This document shows positions 1 to 9,100 of a stretch of DNA of 64,000 bases, in pieces. The notes under the pieces are model-generated. The model did no database searches, was not told where the DNA came from, and saw only the letters and a program-made list of their open reading frames with translations. The position numbers and the translations under genes were made by a program. The stretch is from HGM04593 sp045588345 (GTDB taxonomy: Bacteria > Bacteroidota > Bacteroidia > Bacteroidales > Bacteroidaceae), in contig JAZNDZ010000005.1 in NCBI GenBank assembly GCA_045588345.1, forward strand, positions 1 to 64,000, read 5' to 3'. Every line of letters begins with the position of its first letter. Position 1 is the stretch's first letter.

Positions 1-352
1 TGTGAGCAGAAGGCTGTTGTGACTAATTTTTACGTGTGACGGGCGCTTTTGTAACTTTTCGCGCGACGAAAAGTTAAGATAGAACAATAGCAGAAAGAAT
101 ATACGACAACAGGTTAAGGGTAAGTTGTATTGAAGAATACAAGCCCCGTGTTTATACCTATTTCAAACGTCATCAAAAAAACTATATCCCCTGATTTTTG
201 CAGGTGAATTTTCTTCGCTTTACTCGTCTTGTATTCCGCAGCACTCCTCAACCTTGATTGTTGACTTGTATTTTTCTTCAAGTCGTTCTTTCATGTTCTT
301 TTGGCGGCTATGAAAAAGCAAACCACATCTTTGGCTACTGAGCCACTATAAC
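1..352. other. Gene-free stretch with one hairpin
   Basis: No convincing gene is visible. A perfect 10-bp inverted repeat (52-61 with 67-76, arms TAACTTTTCG/CGAAAAGTTA, 5-nt loop) lies near the left edge and has no T-tract after it. A 24-codon minus-strand frame (294 to 220) exists but has nothing to support translation. Confidence 0.4.
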
Positions 353-527
353 AAGAGAGTGACTAAAATGAGAAGAAGGTGACCCAAAAGTCTCCTTCTT
401 TTGTATGAGGCGTGAATAAAAAGTAAAGTTCAAGGCTTGTGAAAGGCTTCAAAACCGCAGTTTACTAAGCGTAAATGAGGATTTTGGAGCCAAACGTAAC
501 GTAGAAATTTGCTTTTTAGTCACCCTC
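353..527. repeat. Dispersed intergenic repeat, copy 1 (~175 bp)
   Basis: From 380 this copy is nearly identical to 1670-1816. Its ends are inverted: GAGAGTGACTAAAA at 353-366 against TTTTTAGTCACCCTC at 513-527. An internal hairpin around GACCCAAAAGTC (about 373-400, one mismatch) matches the loop of the hairpins at 1665 and 10591. Small size, inverted ends and lack of coding capacity fit a MITE-like or terminator-bearing repeat. It sits directly beyond the stop of the small membrane protein gene at 529. Confidence 0.75.
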
Positions 528-528
528 T

Positions 529-762
529 TCACTTGCGTTCCTCCTTACGTTCTTTCATCTCGTTCTCACGCTCACGGCGCAGTTTCTCGCGCTTGCGCAA
601 AAGAACCCACAAAAGCCCGAGCACCACAACAGAAACGCCCACAGTAAACCACTTTTCCTGACTGGACATTTCTGTATTTCTGGGCAAAAGGATTATATAC
701 ATGACTGCCGTGTAGACAGCAAACAGGGCTATGGTAACATTAGGGTTTCTAAAGAATCTCAT
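529..762 (-). CDS. Small two-helix membrane protein, unknown
   Basis: A 77-residue protein with ATG start. Two hydrophobic segments (about residues 9-27 and 38-56) are joined by a short polar loop. A strongly charged tail rich in Lys, Arg and Glu follows, so the tail is probably cytoplasmic. I do not recognise a family and assign no function. It is divergent from pyrH across about 165 bp, and its stop lies just outside repeat copy 1. The membrane-plus-charged-tail pattern makes it more likely than not to be a real gene. Confidence 0.55.
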   Translation of the reverse strand: MRFFRNPNVTIALFAVYTAVMYIILLPRNTEMSSQEKWFTVGVSVVVLGLLWVLLRKREKLRRERENEMKERKEERK

Positions 763-927
763 ACAATCTTATTTTTGGCACAAGCCTTTTACCGGTGCAA
801 ATTTACATCAAACTTTCTGCAAACGGGAATTTATGCAACCTTTTGGCATCAATTATAGCATATTTTAAGATTTTACCCTATATTTACAAAATAATCATAA
901 AGATAAATACCAATAACACACTTCAAT

Positions 928-1638
928 ATGGCAAAGTTTAAACGAATTCTTTTGAAGCTCAGCGGCGAGAGCCTCATGGGCGAACAGGGTTATGGCATTG
1001 ATGTAAAACGCCTCAACGAATATGCTGCACAGATTAAGGAAGTTGCAGAAATGGGTGTACAGATAGGCATTGTCATCGGTGGCGGCAATATTTTCCGTGG
1101 ACTGACAGGAGCCGGCAAAGGTTTCGACCGCGTGAAAGGTGACCAGATGGGCATGATGGCAACTGTAATCAACAGCCTTGCACTCAGTTCGGCTTTAGGC
1201 GCGGCAGGCGTGCCGAACAAGGTACTTACAGCAATACGCATGGAACCGGTAGGCGAGTTCTACACAAAGTGGAAAGCCATTGAGGCAATGGAACAGGGAA
1301 TGGTCGTAATTATGGCTGCCGGAACAGGAAGCCCCTACTTCACCACCGATACCGGTTCATCACTGCGCGGCATTGAAATTGAGGCCGATGTAATGCTCAA
1401 AGGCACACGCGTTGACGGCATATACACAGCAGACCCCGAGAAAGACCCGACTGCAACCAAATTCCAGGACATTTCCTACGACGAGGTTATCTCCCGCGGC
1501 CTTAAGGTAATGGACATTACTGCCACTGCGATGTGCAAGCAGAACAATCTTCCTATCTACGTGTTCAACATGGACGTAGTAGGCAACCTGATGAAAGTAA
1601 TGCAAGGCGAGGAAATCGGTACATTCGTACACCCGTAA
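928..1638 (+). CDS. pyrH: UMP kinase
   Basis: Uridylate kinase of the amino-acid-kinase family. It phosphorylates UMP to UDP in the cytoplasm, in pyrimidine nucleotide synthesis. The 236-residue length is typical. The N-terminus has KLSGES and the glycine-rich IGGGNIFRG, and the nucleotide-binding TADPEKDP lies in the second half. The start MAKFKRILLKLSGE aligns with the family start. In many Bacteria pyrH is followed by frr. Here the next sequence is repeat copy 2 and then convergent birA, so frr is not linked. The ~165 bp AT-rich leader presumably holds its promoter, but I see no clean -33/-7 pair. Confidence 0.97.
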   Translation: MAKFKRILLKLSGESLMGEQGYGIDVKRLNEYAAQIKEVAEMGVQIGIVIGGGNIFRGLTGAGKGFDRVKGDQMGMMATVINSLALSSALGAAGVPNKVLTAIRMEPVGEFYTKWKAIEAMEQGMVVIMAAGTGSPYFTTDTGSSLRGIEIEADVMLKGTRVDGIYTADPEKDPTATKFQDISYDEVISRGLKVMDITATAMCKQNNLPIYVFNMDVVGNLMKVMQGEEIGTFVHP

Positions 1639-1664
1639 GTGGGTTCTGAATCTTAAAGAGAAGC

Positions 1665-1816
1665 GAGGGTGACCCAAAAGTCACCCTCTTTTGTATGAGG
1701 CGTGAATAAAAAGTAAAGTTCAAGGCTTGTGAAGGCTTCAAAACCGCAGTTTACTAAGCGTAAATGAGGATTTTGAAGCCAAACGTAACGTAGAAATTTG
1801 CTTTTTAGTCACCCTC
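1665..1816. repeat. Dispersed intergenic repeat, copy 2 (~152 bp)
   Basis: Near-identical to copy 1, differing by a few substitutions and one indel. It begins with a perfect hairpin (GAGGGTGAC at 1665-1673, GTCACCCTC at 1680-1688), and another GTCACCCTC ends it at 1808-1816. The first arm can therefore pair with either partner. It fills the space between convergent pyrH and birA and supplies the birA stop codon (TGA, reverse complement of 1809-1811). It could act as a bidirectional terminator. Confidence 0.8.
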
Positions 1817-2567
1817 GTTTCAACAGCATCTCTACCTCCTTGAATGCATAGCGCGAAAGAGTTCCATCACTGCGGCGAAGCAGAAGGTGCCCGGTAGGTT
1901 CAACCCCTTCGATAACTGCCATAAAAACGCCATCGGCATCAACATACTCACGCTGTTCGCCAAAGCCCAGCAGCAACTCACGATATTCAGCCTGAATCGC
2001 TTCTTTGCAGCCCCAACACATCTCGCTATAACAGTTGCTGAAATTGCAAAGCACGTCGCGCAGCACATCTTCAACAGGAACATCCCTGCCCAACAGCATC
2101 TTCATTGAAACAGGCACCTTGTCCATTGGCGGGAACTCCGTCTGGTTCACATTCAGCCCAACACCTATTATCGCCTGCTCCACAAATGCACCGGAGTAAT
2201 CGAGTTCCACAAGAATACCTGCCAGTTTTCTGTTACCCACATATATATCATTGGGCCACTTGAGCCTTGTTTCAATGCCATAACACTTCATTGCCGTATG
2301 AATGGAAACAGCAACAGCCTGCGAAATCAGGAACTGGTTCTTTACCTCAAGAGAATTTCCCGGGCGCACAAGAATGCTCATCAACAGGTTACACCCGCTA
2401 TGCGACTGCCATACATTGCCGCGCTGCCCACGCCCCGCCGTCTGATGCCGCGCCGTGACTGCAACAATTTCCTTGCCACTCACCCATAGATTGTCAGCCT
2501 CGTTGCGCACATAGCGGTTAGTGGAGTCTACCACATCAAGGTGCTTTATTACAATACTACAAACCAT
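1809..2567 (-). CDS. birA: Biotin--[acetyl-CoA-carboxylase] ligase
   Basis: Biotin protein ligase, which makes biotinyl-5'-AMP and transfers biotin to the lysine of carboxylase carrier domains. Visible family features are VDSTN near the start, the biotin-binding TAGRGQRGNVWQS, the core KWPNDIYV with GILVE, and GVGLNVNQ. There is no N-terminal helix-turn-helix, so this is a monofunctional (group I) enzyme, not a repressor. I use the ATG at 2567, because the frame's upstream start (2576) is GTG. Either way it overlaps the end of the preceding YjbR gene by about 10-20 bp, implying co-transcription. Its last codons run into repeat copy 2. Confidence 0.93.
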   Translation of the reverse strand: MVCSIVIKHLDVVDSTNRYVRNEADNLWVSGKEIVAVTARHQTAGRGQRGNVWQSHSGCNLLMSILVRPGNSLEVKNQFLISQAVAVSIHTAMKCYGIETRLKWPNDIYVGNRKLAGILVELDYSGAFVEQAIIGVGLNVNQTEFPPMDKVPVSMKMLLGRDVPVEDVLRDVLCNFSNCYSEMCWGCKEAIQAEYRELLLGFGEQREYVDADGVFMAVIEGVEPTGHLLLRRSDGTLSRYAFKEVEMLLKRG

Positions 2568-2904
2568 ACTTCGCACGAATTTTCTTCGGTAGTTTCTTCA
2601 GCACTTCGTTATATGAATGGTCTATCAACGAGAAGAACAATGCATCGTCAAGCGCCGCAATATCCAACTGGTTCCAGTAACGCTTGTTCATGTGCCATGC
2701 CGGTTCTATCTGCGGATATTTGTCGCGCAGTTCAATGGCATAATCCGCATCGCATTTTACACAAAACCACTTGGTGTTCTCAAGGTCACATATCGCAAAA
2801 ATCCTGTTCTCGACCCTGAATGCAAGTGTAGTTTCGTCGAATGGGAAATCCTCTGTAGCATTCTCCTTGCTCAGGCAATATAAACGAGCATCTTCAATAT
2901 TCAT
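2557..2904 (-). CDS. MmcQ/YjbR family protein
   Basis: A 115-residue protein with the MmcQ/YjbR (CyaY-like fold) signature: MNIEDARLYCLSK at the start, a central VENRIFAICDLENTKW, and WHMNKRYWNQLDI near the end. Members are small cytoplasmic proteins with a proposed DNA-binding role, and the biochemical function is not established. Three bases separate it from yraN upstream, and it overlaps birA downstream, so yraN-yjbR-birA is probably one transcript. Confidence 0.88.
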   Translation of the reverse strand: MNIEDARLYCLSKENATEDFPFDETTLAFRVENRIFAICDLENTKWFCVKCDADYAIELRDKYPQIEPAWHMNKRYWNQLDIAALDDALFFSLIDHSYNEVLKKLPKKIRAKYGL

Positions 2905-2907
2905 AAC

Positions 2908-3270
2908 TTACCATGTTGCCGAAAAGGCATCCTCAATATGTTCTATTCTGTAGGGCTCACACTTGCCGATGACTGTAATGACATCGAAACGGAATTTGAG
3001 GTCAACGTCATATTTTAGTATATAGGCCTGTGCTGCCGATATGAGAAGCCTGATTTTCTTGTCAGTGACAGCATCCTCGGCATTGCCGTATAGTTCACTG
3101 GCACGACTCTTGACCTCAACGAAAACAAGCGTATCACCTTGTTTGGCAATGAGGTCAATCTCCTTATGCCCCGAGCGCCAATTGTAATGGAGCACGGCAT
3201 ATCCCTCGTTCAGCAAGTAACGGGATGCAAGCATTTCGCCTTTCTTTCCCAACAGATTGTGTTGCGCCAT
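2908..3270 (-). CDS. YraN/UPF0102 family endonuclease-like protein
   Basis: A 120-residue protein with the UPF0102/YraN pattern: GKKGEMLASRYLLNEGY, then the nuclease-fold motif GHKEIDLIAKQGDTLVFVEVKSR (E-x-D-L-I ... E-V-K). This is the Holliday-junction-resolvase-like/restriction-endonuclease fold, with Asp, Glu and Lys expected to bind metal. The cellular role is not settled, and a part in DNA repair or recombination is inferred from the fold. It is first in the yraN-yjbR-birA group and divergent from the small basic gene at 3396. Confidence 0.9.
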   Translation of the reverse strand: MAQHNLLGKKGEMLASRYLLNEGYAVLHYNWRSGHKEIDLIAKQGDTLVFVEVKSRASELYGNAEDAVTDKKIRLLISAAQAYILKYDVDLKFRFDVITVIGKCEPYRIEHIEDAFSATW

Positions 3271-3338
3271 GTGAGTTGCCTTTTTGCCATTTTATTGGCG
3301 AAGATAGCACAAGATGCGAGGAAAAGCAAAAGAAAAAC

Positions 3339-3369
3339 TTGCTTTTCCTTGCAATATGCTGTATTTTTG
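3339..3369 (+). promoter_or_regulatory. Bacteroidales-type promoter before 3396
   Basis: A perfect -7 box TATTTTTG (TAnnTTTG) lies at 3362-3369. A -33 TTG is at 3339-3341, 20 bp upstream, as expected for the Bacteroidetes primary sigma factor. Transcription would start near 3376, giving a leader of about 20 nt. Confidence 0.65.
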
Positions 3370-3395
3370 CAACATACAACATCATCCCCCTGCAC

Positions 3396-3635
3396 ATGAG
3401 CGCAAAGAAAACCAAGATTCTCAAGGCCACCACAACACGCACGCAACCCGTGCGCCATTCTCGCATTGTATGCCTTGTGAGCGAAGAGGAGATGAGAATC
3501 ATTGACGAATACCTCAAGAAGTACCGCATCAGCAACAAAAGCAACTGGATGCGCGAGACGCTTCTTTCATTCATTTACAAGAACCTTGACGAGGACTACC
3601 CCACCTTGTTCGGAGAGCATGACATGCGCCGCTGA
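3396..3635 (+). CDS. Small basic protein, ribbon-helix-helix-like
   Basis: A 79-residue protein. I use the ATG at 3396 because the promoter at 3339-3369 lies inside the longer open frame. The first 25 residues are very basic (Lys/Arg/Thr-rich). They are followed by a strand-like RIVCLVSEEEMRIIDEYL, a helix, and NKSNWMRETLLSFIYKNL, which resembles the RHH fold and the conserved N-x-S-x-W-x-R-E helix of small Bacteroidetes mobilisation-type regulators. It could bind DNA as a dimer. It ends 6 bp before tadA, so the two are likely co-transcribed. Function is not known. Confidence 0.7.
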   Translation: MSAKKTKILKATTTRTQPVRHSRIVCLVSEEEMRIIDEYLKKYRISNKSNWMRETLLSFIYKNLDEDYPTLFGEHDMRR

Positions 3636-3641
3636 CCCCCT

Positions 3642-4073
3642 ATGACAGACATTGATTACATGAAGCAGGCGCTTATTGAAGCGCAGAAGGCATACGATGC
3701 CGATGAGGTACCCATTGGCGCTGTCATTGTATGCAAAGGCAGAATAATTGCACGTGCACACAACCTCACTGAGATGCTTAACGATGTTACGGCACATGCC
3801 GAGATGCAGGCAATTACAGCAGCAGCGAACAATATCGGAGGTAAATACCTTAATGACTGCACGCTTTACGTGACAGTAGAGCCCTGCCCCATGTGCGCAG
3901 GCGCTATCGGTTGGTCACAATTAGGGAAATTGGTCTATGGTGCCGAAGATGAGAAACGTGGCTACCGTCGCTACGCACCCGATGTGCTCCACCCCAAGAC
4001 CGATGTCGTGAGCGGAGTCTGCGCCGAAGAGGCAACAGCCTTGATGAAAAAGTTCTTCGCAAGCAAGAGATAA
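3642..4073 (+). CDS. tadA: tRNA-specific adenosine deaminase
   Basis: Zinc-dependent deaminase converting A34 to inosine in the anticodon wobble position of tRNA-Arg(ACG). The cytidine-deaminase-fold motif is complete: HAEMQAI (zinc His and proton-shuttle Glu) and PCPMCAGAI (two zinc cysteines). The 143-residue length is normal. The start MTDIDYMKQALIEAQKAYD matches family N-termini. It lies 6 bp downstream of the small basic gene and converges with the DUF4834-like gene. Confidence 0.93.
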   Translation: MTDIDYMKQALIEAQKAYDADEVPIGAVIVCKGRIIARAHNLTEMLNDVTAHAEMQAITAAANNIGGKYLNDCTLYVTVEPCPMCAGAIGWSQLGKLVYGAEDEKRGYRRYAPDVLHPKTDVVSGVCAEEATALMKKFFASKR

Positions 4074-4105
4074 CTGCCGGCGTTGTCTGATTTAGTTTTC
4101 AGTAT

Positions 4106-4375
4106 TCAGTTTTCTTTTATCTCTTCAAAGTCAACGTACTCGCCTTCGTCCTTATCAAAGATAACTTTCTTTTTCTTGTTCTCGCCCGATGCATTGTACC
4201 CGCTCCATTCAGAACGTCTTGTACCGCTGTCCGAAGCATTGGCACGAGGTTTGCGTTTAGTTGTGCCAAAACCGAACATCATCTTTGCAATGGAAACAAA
4301 CATTACAACTGCAAAAACAAATATCAGCAATAATATCAACAGTAGAGATACTGCAAAAGATAATGCAAAAGTCAT
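4106..4375 (-). CDS. DUF4834-like small membrane protein
   Basis: An 89-residue protein from the ATG at 4375. The frame continues upstream only to a TTG at 4414. One strong transmembrane helix (about residues 3-28) is followed by a basic, Ser/Gly-rich cytoplasmic-type tail and a conserved-looking acidic end with DKDEGEYVDFEEIKE. This layout is that of the Bacteroidetes DUF4834 family, of unknown function. The terminal codons (KEN, stop) fall in the GAAAACTGAAAAC-type tract discussed in the findings. Confidence 0.7.
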   Translation of the reverse strand: MTFALSFAVSLLLILLLIFVFAVVMFVSIAKMMFGFGTTKRKPRANASDSGTRRSEWSGYNASGENKKKKVIFDKDEGEYVDFEEIKEN

Positions 4376-4464
4376 TCCAACAAATCTAAAATAACAGATA
4401 TAAATCAGGAACAATATTCAATGAATTAATGTTCCGTAAAAAACAGTCTGAGACCTGCTATTTC

Positions 4465-5175
4465 TTAGACAGCCTCACCCTTTAAGTGAAGGATTACAGA
4501 AAGGAGCAGATACCATGAGATGATTGCCACCGGAGCCAAAAAACCGAGCAACAGCATAGGCAAGCAGCAGAGAAGGAATATGTACCTTATCTTATTGCTC
4601 TTCCAACTGAAATTCTTGAACTTTAGCGAGAACATCGGTATTTCCGAAACGAGGAAATATGAGAAAAGACCTATGAGCGCCAGCAACAACAGCCAGCCGG
4701 CATTAAGGCTATTCAGCCATTCACCGCCCCCGGCAACGAGCGATGACCAAAAAAGGGCATTCGCCGGAGTGGGCAAACCGATGAATGTGGATGTCTGACG
4801 TGTATCGATATTGAACTTTGCCAACCTGTATGCCGAAAACACAGCAATGAGGAATGCTGCATAAGGCAACACAGAAAGCACATCGCTCAAATAAGCCGGA
4901 TAAAGCAGTTTGTGCTGCATGAACGAAAAGACTATTGTCGCCGGAGCAATACCGAATGTTATATCATCGGCAAGAGAATCAATCTGCACACCCATTGGGG
5001 AGGAAACACCGAGCAGACGGGCCACCATCCCATCAAAGAAATCGAACACGGCACCGACCACAATGAATGTCATTGCCAAATGGAAATCTCCTTTGAAAGC
5101 CATGACGCACGCTACACAACCTGAAAAGAGATTGCAACATGTTATGGCATTGGGTATATGTTTCTTGATTGACAT
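4465..5175 (-). CDS. pssA: CDP-diacylglycerol--serine O-phosphatidyltransferase
   Basis: Integral membrane enzyme joining CDP-diacylglycerol and L-serine to give phosphatidylserine. The CDP-alcohol phosphotransferase signature DG(x)2AR(x)8G(x)3D(x)3D is intact, running from DGMVARLLG to IDSLADD (about residues 48-70). Several hydrophobic helices occupy the rest of the 236 residues. It lies 9 bp downstream of psd, the next enzyme of the pathway, so psd-pssA is an operon for phosphatidylethanolamine synthesis. Confidence 0.95.
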   Translation of the reverse strand: MSIKKHIPNAITCCNLFSGCVACVMAFKGDFHLAMTFIVVGAVFDFFDGMVARLLGVSSPMGVQIDSLADDITFGIAPATIVFSFMQHKLLYPAYLSDVLSVLPYAAFLIAVFSAYRLAKFNIDTRQTSTFIGLPTPANALFWSSLVAGGGEWLNSLNAGWLLLLALIGLFSYFLVSEIPMFSLKFKNFSWKSNKIRYIFLLCCLPMLLLGFLAPVAIISWYLLLSVILHLKGEAV

Positions 5176-5184
5176 AAAGTCCTA

Positions 5185-5883
5185 TTATTTGAATTTCGCA
5201 ATCACAGTTTCGTTACCTACTGTCTTTTGGTTCAGGACAACCTTGATATCTGCATCCAACGGCAGATAAAGGTCAACACGCGAACCGAACTTGATGAAAC
5301 CCATGTGCTGGTCAATGAAACACTCTTCGCCGGCAGCAGAATATGTCACGATTCGGCGCGCCATTGCACCTGCAATCTGACGTACCAGCACCTCGCGGCC
5401 GTCCTCCATTTCAATCACCACAAGCGAACGCTCGTTCTCGGTACTGGCCTTAGGCAGCCAGGCTTTATGAAATTTGCCTTTCTGGTGTTCCACACGCTTC
5501 ACGACACCGTCTACCGGATACCAATTGGCATGAACATTGAACGGGCTCATAAAAATAGAGACCTGCATTCTCTCATCCTTGAAGTGGTCCGGTTCAAATA
5601 CCTTTTCTATAACCACGACCTTTCCGTCGGCAGGTGCAACGACAACATCCTCTACATCACCGGGGAATATTCGTTTGGGACTGCGGAAAAAGTTAACCAT
5701 CAACAGATAAAGCACCAGCGAGAAAGCCGATACAATAGAATTAAGGATAATCCACTCGGGAAGAAAATACCACAGCGGGGCATTCACCAGGACTGCTATG
5801 ATAAACGCAACAATGAGAATATTGGTACCCTCGCGATGGATTCTGTAGTCCTTTAATTTTCTGATTCTTTTAAACTTTTTCAT
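5185..5883 (-). CDS. psd: Phosphatidylserine decarboxylase proenzyme
   Basis: Decarboxylates phosphatidylserine to phosphatidylethanolamine at the inner membrane. It is a pyruvoyl enzyme: self-cleavage at a Gly-Ser bond makes the prosthetic group, and KFGSRVDLYLP near residues 198-208 supplies Gly200-Ser201. Two membrane segments lie near the N-terminus (about residues 23-65). A His motif, FMSPFNVHANWYP, precedes the catalytic part. At 232 residues it is the short bacterial/archaeal-type family. It is first in psd-pssA, with a good promoter at 5909-5939. Confidence 0.95.
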   Translation of the reverse strand: MKKFKRIRKLKDYRIHREGTNILIVAFIIAVLVNAPLWYFLPEWIILNSIVSAFSLVLYLLMVNFFRSPKRIFPGDVEDVVVAPADGKVVVIEKVFEPDHFKDERMQVSIFMSPFNVHANWYPVDGVVKRVEHQKGKFHKAWLPKASTENERSLVVIEMEDGREVLVRQIAGAMARRIVTYSAAGEECFIDQHMGFIKFGSRVDLYLPLDADIKVVLNQKTVGNETVIAKFK

Positions 5884-5908
5884 AGATGTTAATCTATTTT
5901 TAATTTCA

Positions 5909-5939
5909 CAAATGTAACAAGAAAATATTAAACGGCAAA
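5909..5939 (-). promoter_or_regulatory. Promoter of psd-pssA
   Basis: On the minus strand there is a perfect -7 TACATTTG (reverse complement of 5909-5916) and a -33 TTTG (5936-5939), 19 bp apart. It ends 25 bp before the psd ATG. Confidence 0.7.
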
Positions 5940-6126
5940 CAAAACAGAATAAAATAAGCCCCTTTTACATAATTTGCCCTACAGCGACACCAATGCAAGA
6001 CGACAACACCGTGCAGTCGCGATAAAAATAGTTAATGTTGATAACTTTTTGCAATTACAGCAAAACGATATGGACAAAAGACATTATCTTTATCATGTCA
6101 TAAAATAAACACAAAGCAAGAACGCC

Positions 6127-9100
6127 ATGCAAGATTTTGTTCACCTACATGTACATTCACAATACTCTATCCTTGACGGGCAGGCTGCCATAAAGAAATT
6201 GGTAGACAAGGCCATTGCCGACGGCATGAAAGGCATCGCCATAACCGACCACGGCAACATGATGGGAATAAAAGAGTTCTATAATTATGTGAGCAAGATA
6301 AACAAGGGCAAGAGCGACGATGAGAGGTTCAAGCCCATAATCGGGTGCGAAGTATATATTGCTCCACGCAGGCTCAGCGACAAGGAAACCAAAGACGACC
6401 GCGGTTATCACCTTATTCTGCTTGCCAAGAACAAGCAGGGTTACCATAACCTTGTAAAAATTGTCTCAAAGGCATGGAGCGAGGGATATTACTACAACCC
6501 GCGAACCGATAAATTTGAACTGGAGAAATACCATGAGGGGCTAATATGCTGCTCGGCCTGCTTGGGAGGAGAAGTGCCACAACTTATAAAGAACGGCAAT
6601 ATTGACGCGGCAGAAGAGACTGTAAAATGGTACAAAAACCTTTTTGGCGAGGACTATTACCTTGAACTCCAACTTCACAAAGCCACCGTAGAGAAGGCAA
6701 ACCACGAAGTCTATCCCCTGCAGGTCGAGGTCAACAGACACCTCGTTGAATTGAGCAGGAAGTGCGGGATAAAACTTATATGTTCAAACGACGTACATTT
6801 TGTAGATGAGGAAAACGCCGAGGCACACGACCGCCTCATTTGCCTTAGCACAGGTAAGGACCTTGACGACCCTAACCGAATGTACTATTCCAAGCAGGAG
6901 TGGATGAAGACTAAGGCCGAAATGTGGGAAATGTTCAGCGACATTCCCGAATCAATGGCAAACACCGTAGAGATATGCGACAAGATTGAATACTACTCTA
7001 TTGACAATGCCCCAATCATGCCCAACTTCGCAATTCCCGAGGATTTCGGGACCGAAGAGGGCTACAGGCAGAAATTCACCCACGAAGACCTTTTCAACGA
7101 ATTCACACGTGACGAGAAAGGCAACGTAGTGCTCTCGCAAGATGAAGCCGAGAAGAAAATCAAGAAACTTGGCGGGTATGACAAACTATACCGTATTAAA
7201 TTAGAGGGCGACTACCTTCGCAAGATAACATACGACGGAGCAAAGAGATGTTACAAGGAGCCTTTCTCCCAGGAACTCATTGACCGCATCGATTTTGAGT
7301 TGCACATAATGAAGACGATGGGTTTTCCCGGTTACTTCCTCATTGTACAGGACTTCATACGTGCTGCACGCGAGGAACTGGGTGTATCTGTAGGCCCGGG
7401 CCGCGGTTCGGCAGCCGGAAGCGTTGTGGCATACGCGCTCGGCATAACACGCGTAGACCCTATAAAATATGACTTGCTGTTTGAGCGTTTCCTTAACCCC
7501 GACCGTATATCATTGCCCGATATTGATGTGGATTTCGATGATGACGGCCGCGGCCGCGTGCTGAACTGGGTAACCGAGAAATATGGACAGGAAAAGGTAG
7601 CACACATCATCACATACGGCACCATGGCGACCAAACTTGCCATAAAGGATGTCGCACGAGTGCAGAAAGTGCCGCTTGACATTTCAAACAAACTCTGTAA
7701 GGCTATCCCCGACCGTCTGCCCGATGGGCTGAAGATGAACCTGCAGAATGCAATCACCGCCGTGCCTGAACTGCGTGAAGCCGAGGCTTCGCCCGACCCA
7801 CTGTTGCGCGACACTATAAAATATGCGAAGATGCTCGAGGGCAACGTGCGCAATACCGGCGTGCATGCCTGCGGAACAATCATCTGCCGCGACGACATAA
7901 CAGACCATGTACCCATAAGCATTGCCGAGGACAAGGAAACCGGCGAAAAGATGCTTGTGACACAATACGAAGGCAGTGTCATAGAGGAAACCGGTCTAAT
8001 AAAGATGGACTTCCTTGGCCTCAAGACCTTATCTGTAATTAAAGAGGCGCTGGAGAACATACGCCAGAGCCTGAAGATTGAGGTAGACATTGACTCCATT
8101 CCCATTGACGACCCTAAGACATACGAATTATATTGCAAGGGCAGCACCATTGGAACATTCCAGTTCGAGTCACCCGGCATGCAGAAGTATCTGCGCGAAC
8201 TGCAGCCAAGCACCTTTGAGGACCTCATTGCCATGAACGCCCTCTACCGTCCGGGCCCAATGGACTACATCCCCGACTTTATACAACGCAAGCATAACCC
8301 AGCGCTGGTGCAGTACGACATTCCCTGCATGGAGAAGTACCTGAAGGACACATACGGCATTACGGTGTACCAGGAGCAGGTGATGCTCCTTTCACGCCTG
8401 CTTGCCGACTTCACACGCGGCGAGAGTGATACCCTGCGCAAGGCAATGGGTAAGAAACTCAAGGCCAAACTGGATGAGTTGAAACCGAAATTCATCAACG
8501 GTGGCAAAGCCAACGGACACGACGAGAAGATTCTTGAGAAGATTTGGGCCGATTGGGAGAAATTCGCATCATACGCCTTCAATAAGTCACACGCCACATG
8601 CTACTCATGGGTAGCATACCAGACAGCATACCTCAAGGCCAACTACCCGCCACAGTACATGGCCGGTGCCATGAGCCGCAACCTTGACAAGATAACCGAA
8701 ATAACCAAACTGATGCAGGAGTGCAAGAGCATGGGCATAAACGTGCTTGGCCCCGACGTGAACGAGTCGCGCCGTAAGTTCAGTGTAAATAAGAACGGTG
8801 ACGTACGCTTTGGCCTGTGCGCCGTAAAGGGAGTGGGCGAAAATGCCGTACAATGCATCATTGACGAACGCGAGGCAAACGGTCCTTTCACAAGCATATT
8901 CGACTTCGTTGAGCGCGTGAACCTCACGGCCTGCAACCGCAAGAACCTTGAATGCCTTGCTTTTGCAGGAGCATTTGACGAACTCCCGGGCGGCATCACA
9001 CGCGACCAGTACGCAGGCACCAACAGCCGTGGCGACCAGTTCCTTGAGGCACTCATCAAATACGGCAACCTTTACCAGACCGACAAGGCCAATGCCAGCG

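Noticed and set aside
220..294. 24-codon minus-strand frame (starts with ATG at 294)
   Set aside because: Too short, with no promoter or homology that I can recognise.
3567..3797. 76-codon minus-strand frame
   Set aside because: Lies wholly opposite the small basic protein gene and tadA, both of which have clear coding evidence.
7332..8234. 300-codon minus-strand open frame
   Set aside because: Antisense to the dnaE active-site region. It is Ser/Arg-rich as expected of a reverse-strand shadow of GC-ending codons.
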